In this document: in pieces, positions 31,767 through 40,484 of the stretch | How positions within the stretch are numbered: the first letter of the stretch is position 1 | How the letters are laid out: each line of letters starts with the position of its first letter | Notes under the pieces: generated by a model | Seen by the model: the letters and a program-made list of their open reading frames with translations, nothing else | Told to the model about the DNA's origin: nothing | Database searches by the model: none | From: Eubacteriales bacterium | Lineage (GTDB): Bacteria > Bacillota > Clostridia > Lachnospirales > Lachnospiraceae | Length of the DNA: 49,493 nucleotides | Reading direction: 5' to 3' | Assembly: GCA_030539395.1 (NCBI GenBank) | Contig: JAUNSC010000027.1 | Coordinates: 1 to 49,493 of the forward strand | Translations under genes and position numbers: made by a program

Positions 31767-33257
31767 ATGCAGGAAAGAAATGTACTTGAAATAACGGAAC
31801 TGTCAAAGAGCTTCCTTGGGGTAATGGCGCTGAACAAGGTGAAGCTTTCTGTACAGGCGGGAGAGGTTCATGCGGTTATTGGCGAAAATGGGGCCGGGAA
31901 AAGTACGATGATGAATATCATTATGGGCGATCTTAAGAGAGACGGAGGAAAGATTTTTTTAAAAGGAATGCCTGTAGAGTTCAGATCCCCCGCAGACGCG
32001 ATCACGGCTGGAATCTCTATGATTCATCAGGAAATCAGCCTTGTTCCTACGTTAACAGTGGCGGAGAATATATGGCTTCATAGAGAAGACCGGTTTATGA
32101 GAGGACCTTTTATTAATTATGCAGCGAGAAATGAAGCCACAGATGAACTGCTGATGAAAATGGGGATCCAAATTAAGTCTACAGCACTTGTGAGTGAACT
32201 TACGGTGGCTCAGGCCCAATTAGTGGAACTTGCCCGGGCAATTTCTTCAAATGCGGAAATTATTATTATGGATGAGCCAACATCTTCTTTATCAGACAAG
32301 GAGATATCGATATTGTTTCGTGTTATGCAGGATTTGCGGGACAAAGGCACGGCAATTATTTTTATCACACATAAAATAGAGGAATTGCTGACAATTTCGG
32401 ACAGGGTGTCTGTATATAGGGATGGATGTTATATTGGAACACGTAGATGCGCGGAAACAACAAAAGATGAGCTTATCAGCATGATTATAGGAAGGACTTT
32501 AACCGAACAATATCCCCGTATTGATACAAGAGAAGGAAGGCCGGTACTTGAGGTGAAAAATTTAAGTGGTACGTCTTATCGAGACATCAGCTTTACTGTA
32601 CATGAAGGAGAGATTATTGGTTTCTCAGGTTTGGTAGGCGCTGGGCGAAGCGAAATTATGAGGGGGATTTTTGGAATAGACAAAAAATTTGGCGGAGAAG
32701 TCTATATGAATGGAAATAAGGCAGAAATTCATTCGCCACGGGATGCTGTTCAGTATGGCATGGCTATGGTAACTGAGGACAGGCGGGATATGGGTATTAT
32801 CCAGACGGGCAGTGTAAAAGGAAATATGTCAATTTCAACGATTTCAAATTTTTGCAATAAACTGGGAATCGTCAATGATAAGAAAGAACAGCAGGCAGTA
32901 GAAGAAATGATACAGAAGCTGTCTGTTAAAGCGGCAAATATGAATATGCTGATCACATCTTTGTCCGGGGGAAACCAACAGAAAGCGATCATAGGAAGGT
33001 GGCTGATGACTGAGCCAAAGCTTTTGATACTGGATGAACCAACAAGGGGTATTGATGTGGGAGCAAAAGCAGAGATTTACCGGCTGATTGGAAAATTGGC
33101 AGAGCAGGGAATGGCAATCATTCTGGTTTCATCGGAGATGCCTGAAATATTAGGCATGAGCAGCAGGATATTTGTTGTGCGCGACGGCTCTATTGTATTT
33201 GAATGTAAAGCGGGCGAAGCGACCCAGGACTTGCTGGGAAAACATGCGCTTGGTTAA
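31767..33257 (+). CDS. Ribose-type sugar ABC importer ATP-binding protein (double ATPase)
   Basis: A 496-residue RbsA/MglA-like ATPase with two cassettes. The first has intact Walker A GENGAGKST and Walker B IIIMDEPTSSLS. The second has a degenerate Walker A GLVGAGRSE, signature LSGGNQQK and Walker B LLILDEPTRGID, as normal for this family. The first signature is unusual (LTVAQAQ in place of LSIGQ-type). ATG 31767 is six bases after GTGAGG; an upstream GTG at 31755 is less likely because it overlaps that site. It energises the permease encoded next. Confidence 0.92.
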   Translation: MQERNVLEITELSKSFLGVMALNKVKLSVQAGEVHAVIGENGAGKSTMMNIIMGDLKRDGGKIFLKGMPVEFRSPADAITAGISMIHQEISLVPTLTVAENIWLHREDRFMRGPFINYAARNEATDELLMKMGIQIKSTALVSELTVAQAQLVELARAISSNAEIIIMDEPTSSLSDKEISILFRVMQDLRDKGTAIIFITHKIEELLTISDRVSVYRDGCYIGTRRCAETTKDELISMIIGRTLTEQYPRIDTREGRPVLEVKNLSGTSYRDISFTVHEGEIIGFSGLVGAGRSEIMRGIFGIDKKFGGEVYMNGNKAEIHSPRDAVQYGMAMVTEDRRDMGIIQTGSVKGNMSISTISNFCNKLGIVNDKKEQQAVEEMIQKLSVKAANMNMLITSLSGGNQQKAIIGRWLMTEPKLLILDEPTRGIDVGAKAEIYRLIGKLAEQGMAIILVSSEMPEILGMSSRIFVVRDGSIVFECKAGEATQDLLGKHALG

Positions 33258-33270
33258 TGAGGGAAGGACA

Positions 33271-34266
33271 ATGAATAAAAAGAAAACATTTGACTCAGAA
33301 AAATTGATGCAGTTTTTCATGGATAACAAAGCAGTGATTATTCTTATTATCTTTGTTGCGATTGTGAGCTGCCTCACCAGTGACTTTTTTACTGCGAGAA
33401 ATATTTCTAATATTTTTCGTCAAATTTGTGCCAGCTGTGTATTGTCGCTGGGATTTACATTGGTATTAGGATCCGGGGCCATTGACCTGTCGGTTGGTTA
33501 CATGCTGGGAATGATTGGTATCGCCACTGCTTTGATGGCAGTAAATAATGTGCCGGCGCCGGTTGTAATCATAAGTGCTGTCCTGATTGGAGGATTTTGC
33601 GGATTTTTCAATGCATTTCTTACTTTGACTTTTGAATTGGCACCATTTATCGTGACGCTTGCAATGGGTATGGTCTACCAGGGAATAAATTTGCTGATGT
33701 GCCATTCAAAAAGTATAGCTAATTTGCCGGAATGGTATAAGTTTTTTGGAAATGGCAAAATTGGATCCGTTCCGTTTGCGATAGTTTTAATGCTGATAAT
33801 GGTTTTTGTTGTTATGGTTATGGTGCAGAAAACAAAATTTGGCAGATATGCACTGGCATGCGGGGGCAATCGAAAGGCTGCCAGGGTTTGCGGCATTTCT
33901 ACAGAGAAAATTACCTATACAGTATATATATTGACAGGCATATGTGTTGGAATAGCGGCACTTCTGTTGACCGGGCGTACTGCATCAGCACAGACTGGAG
34001 CAGGAGCGGGTATGGAGATGGACTGTGTTGCATCTGTTGTTATTGGCGGAACGCCGATGGAAGGCGGAAAAGTGAATGTATTTGGAACACTGGTAGGGTG
34101 CCTGCTGATTCAGGTAATTTCCAACTCACTTAATTTGCTGGGCGTGGATTCTAACTGGCAGAAGATTGCAAAGGGAGCGGTTATCATCATTGCGATTATT
34201 TTGGATCGTCAGGGATCAAAATTGCTGGAACGAATTCGGGTAAAGAAAGTACAGGCAGAGAATTAA
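33271..34266 (+). CDS. Ribose-type sugar ABC importer permease
   Basis: A 331-residue RbsC-like permease with about nine to ten membrane helices. Family segments are GSGAIDLSVGYMLG near 70 and ASVVIGGTPMEGGKVNVFGTL region near 255. ATG 33271 follows GAGGGAAGG and lies 13 bases after the ATPase stop; the longer frame overlaps that gene. Probably works as a homodimer with the preceding ATPase and binding protein. Confidence 0.92.
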   Translation: MNKKKTFDSEKLMQFFMDNKAVIILIIFVAIVSCLTSDFFTARNISNIFRQICASCVLSLGFTLVLGSGAIDLSVGYMLGMIGIATALMAVNNVPAPVVIISAVLIGGFCGFFNAFLTLTFELAPFIVTLAMGMVYQGINLLMCHSKSIANLPEWYKFFGNGKIGSVPFAIVLMLIMVFVVMVMVQKTKFGRYALACGGNRKAARVCGISTEKITYTVYILTGICVGIAALLLTGRTASAQTGAGAGMEMDCVASVVIGGTPMEGGKVNVFGTLVGCLLIQVISNSLNLLGVDSNWQKIAKGAVIIIAIILDRQGSKLLERIRVKKVQAEN

Positions 34267-34283
34267 AACGTGGAGGTTAAATA

Positions 34284-35168
34284 ATGGGAGTGATAAGAAA
34301 TTTGTTTCATGTTTCATTGCAGGCGCGTGAATGGGATAAAGCTCTGACATTTTATCGTGACGTGCTTGGATTTGAACAGATGTTTGAACTTAAGGTTGGG
34401 CAATTTAAAGATATGCTGCAGATGGGAGAGCATAATGAGGATGATGATAATCACTGGCTGACATATCTTAGAGTTGCTCCGGATGAGTATATAGAGATGT
34501 TTAATGCGGTTATCAACCCGCCGGAATTCAAGACGGAACCATTGGGGTGTCATGAGGATACAGTTTTGGAATCATTTGCACTTGGGTGTGAAAATCTGGA
34601 AAAAACTGTGGAAGGATTAAAAGACAGGGGCATTGAAATAACAGATGGGTACATTGTTGATCCGTCTGGTGTAAAAATTCGTATTGTAGAGAGAAGCGGC
34701 CATGCATCGGTAAAAGAACGCCTGTTTACTTCTCTGGCCGGCATTTCTCTTTATGTGAATGATTTGGATATCATGACGAACCATCTGAAAGCAATGTGTT
34801 TTGAACTGAAAGATAAGACTTCTGACAGAGCATTATTCACGGTTGGTGAGTTTGGGCAGTATGTGGAACTGATTCAGGCCGGGGAGCAGGTTAAAGTATA
34901 TGATGATGATCTTCTGGGACATTTTGCTCTTCGGATTTATAAGGTGACGGATACGGTGAAAGCATGGGGTGCAAATGGGGTACATTGCTGTCCGCAGCCG
35001 TTTATGAAAGAAGTAAAGGTTCCGTCTGATGATACTGCAAAAGGAAATGTGGGATTGGATGGCTGTGAAATCATCTGGATGGTCTGCCCGGAGGGAAATA
35101 AGATTGAAGTTATGGTAGAGCCCGGCAATACAATGCAGCAGGAATATGAGCGGACACATGTATATTGA
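34284..35168 (+). CDS. Two-module VOC-superfamily (glyoxalase/extradiol dioxygenase-like) protein
   Basis: A 294-residue cytoplasmic protein with two vicinal-oxygen-chelate modules. Module 1 (about 4-135) has His9 in LFHVSL and Glu in EYIEMFN; module 2 (about 147-280) has QYVELIQ, GHFALRI and KIEVMVE. These His/Glu positions are typical metal ligands. The two-module layout resembles catechol 2,3-dioxygenases, but an oxygen-dependent ring cleavage is improbable in a strict anaerobe; an isomerase, epimerase, lyase or aglycone-handling role is more likely. It lies 17 bases after the permease and opens the enzyme part of the operon. Substrate unknown. Confidence 0.8.
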   Translation: MGVIRNLFHVSLQAREWDKALTFYRDVLGFEQMFELKVGQFKDMLQMGEHNEDDDNHWLTYLRVAPDEYIEMFNAVINPPEFKTEPLGCHEDTVLESFALGCENLEKTVEGLKDRGIEITDGYIVDPSGVKIRIVERSGHASVKERLFTSLAGISLYVNDLDIMTNHLKAMCFELKDKTSDRALFTVGEFGQYVELIQAGEQVKVYDDDLLGHFALRIYKVTDTVKAWGANGVHCCPQPFMKEVKVPSDDTAKGNVGLDGCEIIWMVCPEGNKIEVMVEPGNTMQQEYERTHVY

Positions 35169-35244
35169 TTTGGATTGGCATTTTAGTATATTTCCGGAGG
35201 AGACAACTGCCTGACATGGAATGAAAGAGAGGACAATACGTTAA

Positions 35245-36384
35245 ATGAAAGAATTAAGAGCAGCTGTTATTGGCGTTGGATTTATTGGTGCCGTGCATAT
35301 TGAGACGATCCGCAGGTTGGGAAATGTAAAGATCGTTGCCTTATGTGATGCAAACGGCGCGAAGAAAAAAGCAGAGCAGCTTCATATTGACAAAGCATAT
35401 ACTGATTTTAAAAAGATGATAGATGAATGTGAATTGGATGCAATTCATATTTGTACACCTAATTTTACACATTATGAAATTGCAAAGTATGCAATCGAAC
35501 ATGGAGTGAATTTTATTTGTGAAAAGCCATTTACTACAACAGTAGAGCAGGCCAGAGAATTGATTGTGCTGTCAAAGGAAAAGAATGTGACTGGAGCTGT
35601 GAATTTTCATAATCGGTTATATCCCATCACAAATGAAATGCATCAACTAATCCGGGAAAATGAGATTGGTGATATATTTTCAGTTCATGGTGAATATATA
35701 CAGGACTGGCTTCTCTATGACACGGATTACAGTTGGCGTCTTGAGAAGAACCAGGTTGGAAAAACCAGAGCAATTGCGGATATTGGTTCACACTGGATGG
35801 ATTTGGCTGAGTTTGTTACATGCATGAAAGTGAAACGGGTGAATGCAAAGTTCAGAACTGTTTATCCAGTCCGCAAAAAACCAGTGGGGCAGATAAATAC
35901 ATTTGAGCATAGCACAGAGGAACAGCAGTATGAAAATATGGCGATAGACACCGAGGATGAAGCGGTGGTTATGTTTGAATTTGAGAATGGCGCTATTGGA
36001 AGCATGATGATTTCCATGGTTTTCGCCGGGAGAAAGAATACAATTACTTTAAGTGTAGCTGGAAGTAAAAAGGCGCTGAAATGGGATTCGGAGGATTCGA
36101 ATAATCTTTGGGTCGGGTATCGTGACAGAGCCAATGAAAGCCTGACTAAAGATGCTTTTTTACTGCATGACCGCGCTTCGCGTTTAGGCTCGTATCCGTC
36201 CGGACATGTGGAAGGATTCGGTGATGCATTTAAAAATGTATTTCGGCAGTTTTATGATAGTTTGCTGATGCCTGAAGGAGAGTATGAATATGCAAAAATG
36301 GAAGATGGATTAAGAGAAATGCTGCTTTGCGATGCGGTATTTGAAAGCGCCCAGAGCGAAAAATGGGTAGAGGTTCAGGAGTAA
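35245..36384 (+). CDS. Gfo/Idh/MocA-family sugar oxidoreductase (candidate glycoside 3-oxidase)
   Basis: A 379-residue NAD(P)-dependent dehydrogenase. The Rossmann motif is GVGFIG (10-15), the conserved EKP is at 93-95, and the catalytic segment ADIGSHWMD holds Asp179 and His183. In gut C-glycoside degradation an enzyme of this family (DgpA in the puerarin pathway) oxidises the C3 hydroxyl of the glucosyl group, which makes the C-C bond cleavable. Because the deglycosidase subunits lie two genes downstream, that reaction is the leading hypothesis here. Inositol or other sugar dehydrogenase activity is the alternative. GAGAGGA lies upstream of the start. Confidence 0.88.
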   Translation: MKELRAAVIGVGFIGAVHIETIRRLGNVKIVALCDANGAKKKAEQLHIDKAYTDFKKMIDECELDAIHICTPNFTHYEIAKYAIEHGVNFICEKPFTTTVEQARELIVLSKEKNVTGAVNFHNRLYPITNEMHQLIRENEIGDIFSVHGEYIQDWLLYDTDYSWRLEKNQVGKTRAIADIGSHWMDLAEFVTCMKVKRVNAKFRTVYPVRKKPVGQINTFEHSTEEQQYENMAIDTEDEAVVMFEFENGAIGSMMISMVFAGRKNTITLSVAGSKKALKWDSEDSNNLWVGYRDRANESLTKDAFLLHDRASRLGSYPSGHVEGFGDAFKNVFRQFYDSLLMPEGEYEYAKMEDGLREMLLCDAVFESAQSEKWVEVQE

Positions 36385-36407
36385 GGCCTGACCGGAAAGG
36401 AATATGT

Positions 36408-37340
36408 ATGAAATTAGGATTTATTACTTCTATCCTGCAGGATGAGAGTTTTGAAGAAACGATTGATTTTGCGGCAAAACACGGGTTTTCATGTGTTGAA
36501 ATGGCATGCTGGCCCAAAGGGAAGGCAGAGAGAAGATATGCGGGGGTAACACATATAGATGTTGATGATCTGAATGATGAAAAAGCAGCATACATACAGA
36601 ATTACTGTCGGGAAAGAAACGTAGAAATTTCTTCTCTGGCATTTTACCCCAATACTCTGGATCCTGATCCTGAAAAGCGCGAAGCGGTTGTCGGACATTT
36701 GCTGAAAGTAATCCGTGCCTCTGCGAAGCTGAAAGTTGGGATGGTTACAACTTTTATCGGAAGAGTGGAAAATGCATCGGTTGAGGAAAACCTGAAAGTA
36801 GTTCAGCAGGTATGGCCACAGATTCTGAAAACTGCAAAAGAATGCGGCGTAAGAATCGCAATAGAGAATTGTCCGATGCTGTTTGGCCCGGAACAATGGC
36901 CGGGTGGACAGAATCTTTTTACAAGCCCTGAAAACTGGAAAAAAATATTTGATATTCTTCCGGATGAAAATTTGGGAATTAACTATGATCCTTCTCATTT
37001 TGTATGGCAAATGATGGATTATATCCAGCCGATATATGATTTTAAAGACAAAATTTTTCACGTTCATATAAAAGATATTAAACTTTATCCGGAAAAACTG
37101 CAGCGCGTGGGAACTATGGCATATCCGCTGGAGTATATGTCTCCAAAGCTTCCCGGGCTGGGAGATGTAAACTGGGGAAAATATATCAGTGCACTGACAG
37201 ATATCGGATATGACGGATATGTCTGCCTCGAAATAGAGGACAAGGCTTTTGAGAAGACAAAAAAGGATGTCTATACATCTCTTCTGCAGTCAAAAAGATA
37301 TATCGAAAATTATTTAATGGATTTTTCAGCTGCTTTATAA
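36408..37340 (+). CDS. TIM-barrel sugar isomerase/epimerase-like protein 1
   Basis: A 310-residue xylose-isomerase-like TIM barrel. Candidate metal ligands follow the family Glu-Asp-His-Glu pattern: Glu153 in AIENCP, Asp194 in NYDPSH, His220 in HVHIKD and Glu275 in LEIED. Enzymes of this fold isomerise or epimerise ketosugars, or hydrate/eliminate 3-oxo-glycosides. ATG 36408 follows AAAGGAA and lies 23 bases after the oxidoreductase gene. A role on the 3-oxo intermediate or on the released sugar is inferred. Confidence 0.85.
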   Translation: MKLGFITSILQDESFEETIDFAAKHGFSCVEMACWPKGKAERRYAGVTHIDVDDLNDEKAAYIQNYCRERNVEISSLAFYPNTLDPDPEKREAVVGHLLKVIRASAKLKVGMVTTFIGRVENASVEENLKVVQQVWPQILKTAKECGVRIAIENCPMLFGPEQWPGGQNLFTSPENWKKIFDILPDENLGINYDPSHFVWQMMDYIQPIYDFKDKIFHVHIKDIKLYPEKLQRVGTMAYPLEYMSPKLPGLGDVNWGKYISALTDIGYDGYVCLEIEDKAFEKTKKDVYTSLLQSKRYIENYLMDFSAAL

Positions 37341-37397
37341 AAAATAAAAGTCATAGGATAATAAGAAGTTCTGTGCGTTTAAAAAGGAGGAAAAGAC

Positions 37398-37826
37398 ATG
37401 TTTATGACACAGTTTGCCCAGTGGGATAAGTATATGTTATGTGATGCGCCAATTTGTAATGTAAAGGCAGGGGATGTTGTATACGGATATGAATTTAAAA
37501 TTCATTATCCGACTTACCGGGGAACATATTTAAGCTGCATTGAAGAGCTGTATTTTGAATTGGATGGAAAGCGAATCCCGAATGAAACAGTACAGTTTCG
37601 GTTAAATGGAAAGCAGTTTCTGCTGTCAGAACTTGAAAATTTGTTCCAGGAATACTGGTGGATTCGTGATGATGCAGTCATTCGTGTAGTAGACTTGGAA
37701 GGATTAGAAAAGGGCAGTGTTCATTCGGTTCATGTACATATGCAGCATCGCATTCCATATACCGGATATGAAGGAGAATACGGTGTTGAAATTTCCGATT
37801 GCACAAAAGAATTGGTTGTGGAATAA
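37398..37826 (+). CDS. C-glycoside deglycosidase beta subunit (DUF6379 family)
   Basis: A 142-residue beta-sandwich protein. I recognise the family of small subunits of C-glycoside deglycosidases from GYEFKIHYPTYRGTYLS (about 34-50), the following IEELYFELDGKRIP, the FRLNGKQF segment and the WW dipeptide near 92. In the characterised enzymes the small subunit packs on a TIM-barrel large subunit and is needed to cleave the C-C bond of 3-oxo-C-glycosides such as 3''-oxo-puerarin. The gene for a matching large subunit begins 17 bases later, with GGAGG before each. The ~20 residues at the N-terminus differ from my memory of known members, so the aglycone may differ. Family recognition is from memory, not a search. 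Confidence 0.8.
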   Translation: MFMTQFAQWDKYMLCDAPICNVKAGDVVYGYEFKIHYPTYRGTYLSCIEELYFELDGKRIPNETVQFRLNGKQFLLSELENLFQEYWWIRDDAVIRVVDLEGLEKGSVHSVHVHMQHRIPYTGYEGEYGVEISDCTKELVVE

Positions 37827-37843
37827 GAGGAGGACAAAAAGAT

Positions 37844-38800
37844 ATGGCGAAAGATATAAAAATTGGTTGTACAATATATAGCTTTAGTTATTTTTATGAT
37901 CTCAGGCTTATGGATTTGGAAGAGATTCTTAGAAAAACACATGAGATGGGATATGAAGGGATTGAAATTGTTGCAGCCCAAATGACACCGGAATATCCAA
38001 ATGTTTCGGATGAATGGATTGCAGAATTTAAAGGTCTGTTAGATAAATATAATCTGCATCTTGTTTCCTGGAGTGCTTATGTGGATATGGGAATTCATAA
38101 AGACCGGGATTTGACAGATGAAGAGATTATTGAGCATACAACGCGTGATATGATTATTGCAAAAAAACTTGGGGCAGATCTGGTACGTACACAGCATGCG
38201 ATTGGTCCCAAAAACTTTAGGGCTATGCTTCCGGTTTGCAAAAAATTAGGTGTAAAACTTTGTGTAGAAATGCATGCACCGCACCATCCTCGTGTTCCGG
38301 TGTGGAAAGAACTGTTGAAAATAATGGCAGAGCCGGAAAGTGAAGGATATCTGGGCGTAGTTCCGGACTTCTCAATTTTTCAGTATGAACCGCATCCACA
38401 GATGATTGATAATTACATCCACGGCGGCTTTCGAAAAGAAAAACTGGATAAAGTAGTAGAATTGAATACTGCCAGAAAAACTGTAGAAGAAATTTTGGCT
38501 GCAGATGAGTTTACAGAGTATGAAAAAACGGTAATAGAGGACATTGTGGATCACTATCAGCCTCAGACGTTTTTGGAAGATTTGAAGCAATTGATTCCAT
38601 TGTCACCCTATATTCATGGAAAGTTCCATTACCTCGACGAAAATAATCATAATCCGAGTATTCCGTATGAGGAGATTATTCCTGAAGTGCAGAAATTAGG
38701 TTTTCATGGTTATATTGCAAGCGAGTATGAGGGGTGGGACGAGGCGTGCATTGAACAGTTGCAGCGATATGTGAAATTGCTTGACAGTTTGATTAGTTGA
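37844..38800 (+). CDS. C-glycoside deglycosidase alpha subunit (TIM-barrel, probable metal-dependent lyase)
   Basis: A 318-residue TIM barrel of the sugar isomerase superfamily. Candidate metal ligands are Glu142 in VEMHAPHHP, Asp175 in VPDFS, His262 in KFHYLDE and Glu294 in ASEYEGW. The HAPHHP stretch and the KFHYLDE segment resemble large subunits of C-glycoside deglycosidases more than ordinary sugar isomerases. With the beta subunit encoded 17 bases upstream it should form the complex that breaks the C-C bond of a 3-oxo-C-glycoside, releasing aglycone and an oxidised or dehydrated sugar. AGAGGAGG precedes ATG 37844. Function is inferred from the pair; substrate unknown. Confidence 0.78.
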   Translation: MAKDIKIGCTIYSFSYFYDLRLMDLEEILRKTHEMGYEGIEIVAAQMTPEYPNVSDEWIAEFKGLLDKYNLHLVSWSAYVDMGIHKDRDLTDEEIIEHTTRDMIIAKKLGADLVRTQHAIGPKNFRAMLPVCKKLGVKLCVEMHAPHHPRVPVWKELLKIMAEPESEGYLGVVPDFSIFQYEPHPQMIDNYIHGGFRKEKLDKVVELNTARKTVEEILAADEFTEYEKTVIEDIVDHYQPQTFLEDLKQLIPLSPYIHGKFHYLDENNHNPSIPYEEIIPEVQKLGFHGYIASEYEGWDEACIEQLQRYVKLLDSLIS

Positions 38801-38810
38801 GGGGAAATTT

Positions 38811-40484
38811 ATGAAAGAGTGGACACAGATTTGGGCCAAACCACGTTCAATTACAGATCCTGAAGGTAACTATAATGGATTTAACCCGTCAGTTACCACA
38901 TTGAAAGCGGGATATTGCCACCCGAAAGGAAATATTCCTCTTAACTGTGACGTGATTTGGGAACGTGATAACGCAGTAGTACTGCGGGATGGAACAACTA
39001 TTTACACGGATATTTATCGCCCTGCAGTGCAGGAAAAAGTGCCGGTGGTGATTTCCTGGAGTCCCTACGGGAAATCTAATATAGATCTGCCATGGGCTTA
39101 TGATGAGGGAGATTTGTCACACCTGCAAAAAGAAGAAGGCGTTGATCCGGCTTTTTGGTGTGCCGGTGGATATGCAGTAGCTCATCCGGATGCAAGGGGA
39201 GCTTATATGTCAGGCGGAAATATTTATCATTGGGGAACGAATGAAGGTCGGGATATTTATGACTATATCGAGTGGCTGGCGAAACAGGAATGGTGCAATG
39301 GCTCAGTAGGAATGGCGGGAAATTCATATCTGACGATAGCCCAGTGGTTTGCAGCGGATCAGAAACCTCCCCATTTAAAAGCGATCGCACCATGGGAAGG
39401 GCAGACAGATGCGTATCGGGAAGTGATACTTAGAGGGGGGATTGTGGATAATGCATTTCCCAGGCAGGCCATTTCTGTAATGCACGGTAATCATTATGTA
39501 GATGATATGGCTTCCATGGCTGATGAATATCAGATGATGAATAGTTATTGGGAAAATAAGCGTGCGGTGTTAAAAGAGATTGAAATACCTGCTTATATTG
39601 TGGCAAGCTATACAAATCCGATCCATACTCAGGGAACGTTCCGGGCATATCGGGAGTTATCTTCTAAAGAAAAATGGCTCAGGATTCATAATTCCACAGA
39701 ATGGGTGGATTTTTACCGGCCCCAAAATCAAAAAGACCTGATGACGTTTTTTGATTATTATCTGAAGGGGATTGAAAATGGATGGGAGAAGACACCGGCT
39801 GTAAGATATGCGGTTCTTAATCCTGGTGGAGAGGATGCAGTTGATCTGATAGATGAGGTTTTCCCACCTGTGGGTACTCAGTATCAAAAATTGTATCTGA
39901 ATTGTGAAAGTATGAAATTAACAGAGATTATTGGAAGAGAAACTTCTGCATCATATAGTGGGGGTGATGCTTCAGCAGAAATATTATTTCGATATACATT
40001 TCAAAGGGATACAGATATTATCGGTTATCCGGATATCTGCCTGTTTGTAGAGGCGGAGGGGACAAACGATATGGATATTTTTGTTGAGATCGGAAAAGAG
40101 GGAGAGCCTGGGCGGTTCCTGGCTTGGGACTGCAAACCACATAATCGGTATTTCCAGCCTTTCCCGGCGTATGAAGGCCGCTTGAGGGTATCTATGAGAG
40201 CATTGGATCAGGAAAAGACAAAAGATCATTTGCCGGTGCACAGTTTTGAAAAAGCAGAATATTTGGAAGAAAACGTGCCCGTGAAAGTAAATATTTCGAT
40301 TCGTCCCATGGGATTGAGGTTTCGGGCCGGTGAGACACTGCTTCTTCGAATCGGAAATGAGCAGAGCGATGTGCTTGCAGGCGGAAGAAAGCTGGGCAGA
40401 GCAAACAACGGAGGAATACATAGAATTCATGCAGGAAAAAATATGCCGTCATATTTGGAGCTGCCATTCAGGGAGGTACTATGA
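38811..40484 (+). CDS. CocE/NonD-family serine hydrolase
   Basis: A 557-residue hydrolase with an alpha/beta-hydrolase domain (about 45-340) and a C-terminal PepX_C-like beta sandwich (about 350-555). The nucleophile is Ser172 in GMAGNSYL, the family GxxGxSYxG-like elbow, and DARGAYMSGG (127-136) forms the oxyanion side. No signal peptide, so cytoplasmic. Family members hydrolyse esters, amides or Xaa-Pro peptides. Within this operon it may remove acyl groups from an acylated glycoside or aglycone before or after deglycosylation; that is context only. It starts ten bases after the alpha-subunit gene and overlaps the next by ATGA. Confidence 0.88.
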   Translation: MKEWTQIWAKPRSITDPEGNYNGFNPSVTTLKAGYCHPKGNIPLNCDVIWERDNAVVLRDGTTIYTDIYRPAVQEKVPVVISWSPYGKSNIDLPWAYDEGDLSHLQKEEGVDPAFWCAGGYAVAHPDARGAYMSGGNIYHWGTNEGRDIYDYIEWLAKQEWCNGSVGMAGNSYLTIAQWFAADQKPPHLKAIAPWEGQTDAYREVILRGGIVDNAFPRQAISVMHGNHYVDDMASMADEYQMMNSYWENKRAVLKEIEIPAYIVASYTNPIHTQGTFRAYRELSSKEKWLRIHNSTEWVDFYRPQNQKDLMTFFDYYLKGIENGWEKTPAVRYAVLNPGGEDAVDLIDEVFPPVGTQYQKLYLNCESMKLTEIIGRETSASYSGGDASAEILFRYTFQRDTDIIGYPDICLFVEAEGTNDMDIFVEIGKEGEPGRFLAWDCKPHNRYFQPFPAYEGRLRVSMRALDQEKTKDHLPVHSFEKAEYLEENVPVKVNISIRPMGLRFRAGETLLLRIGNEQSDVLAGGRKLGRANNGGIHRIHAGKNMPSYLELPFREVL

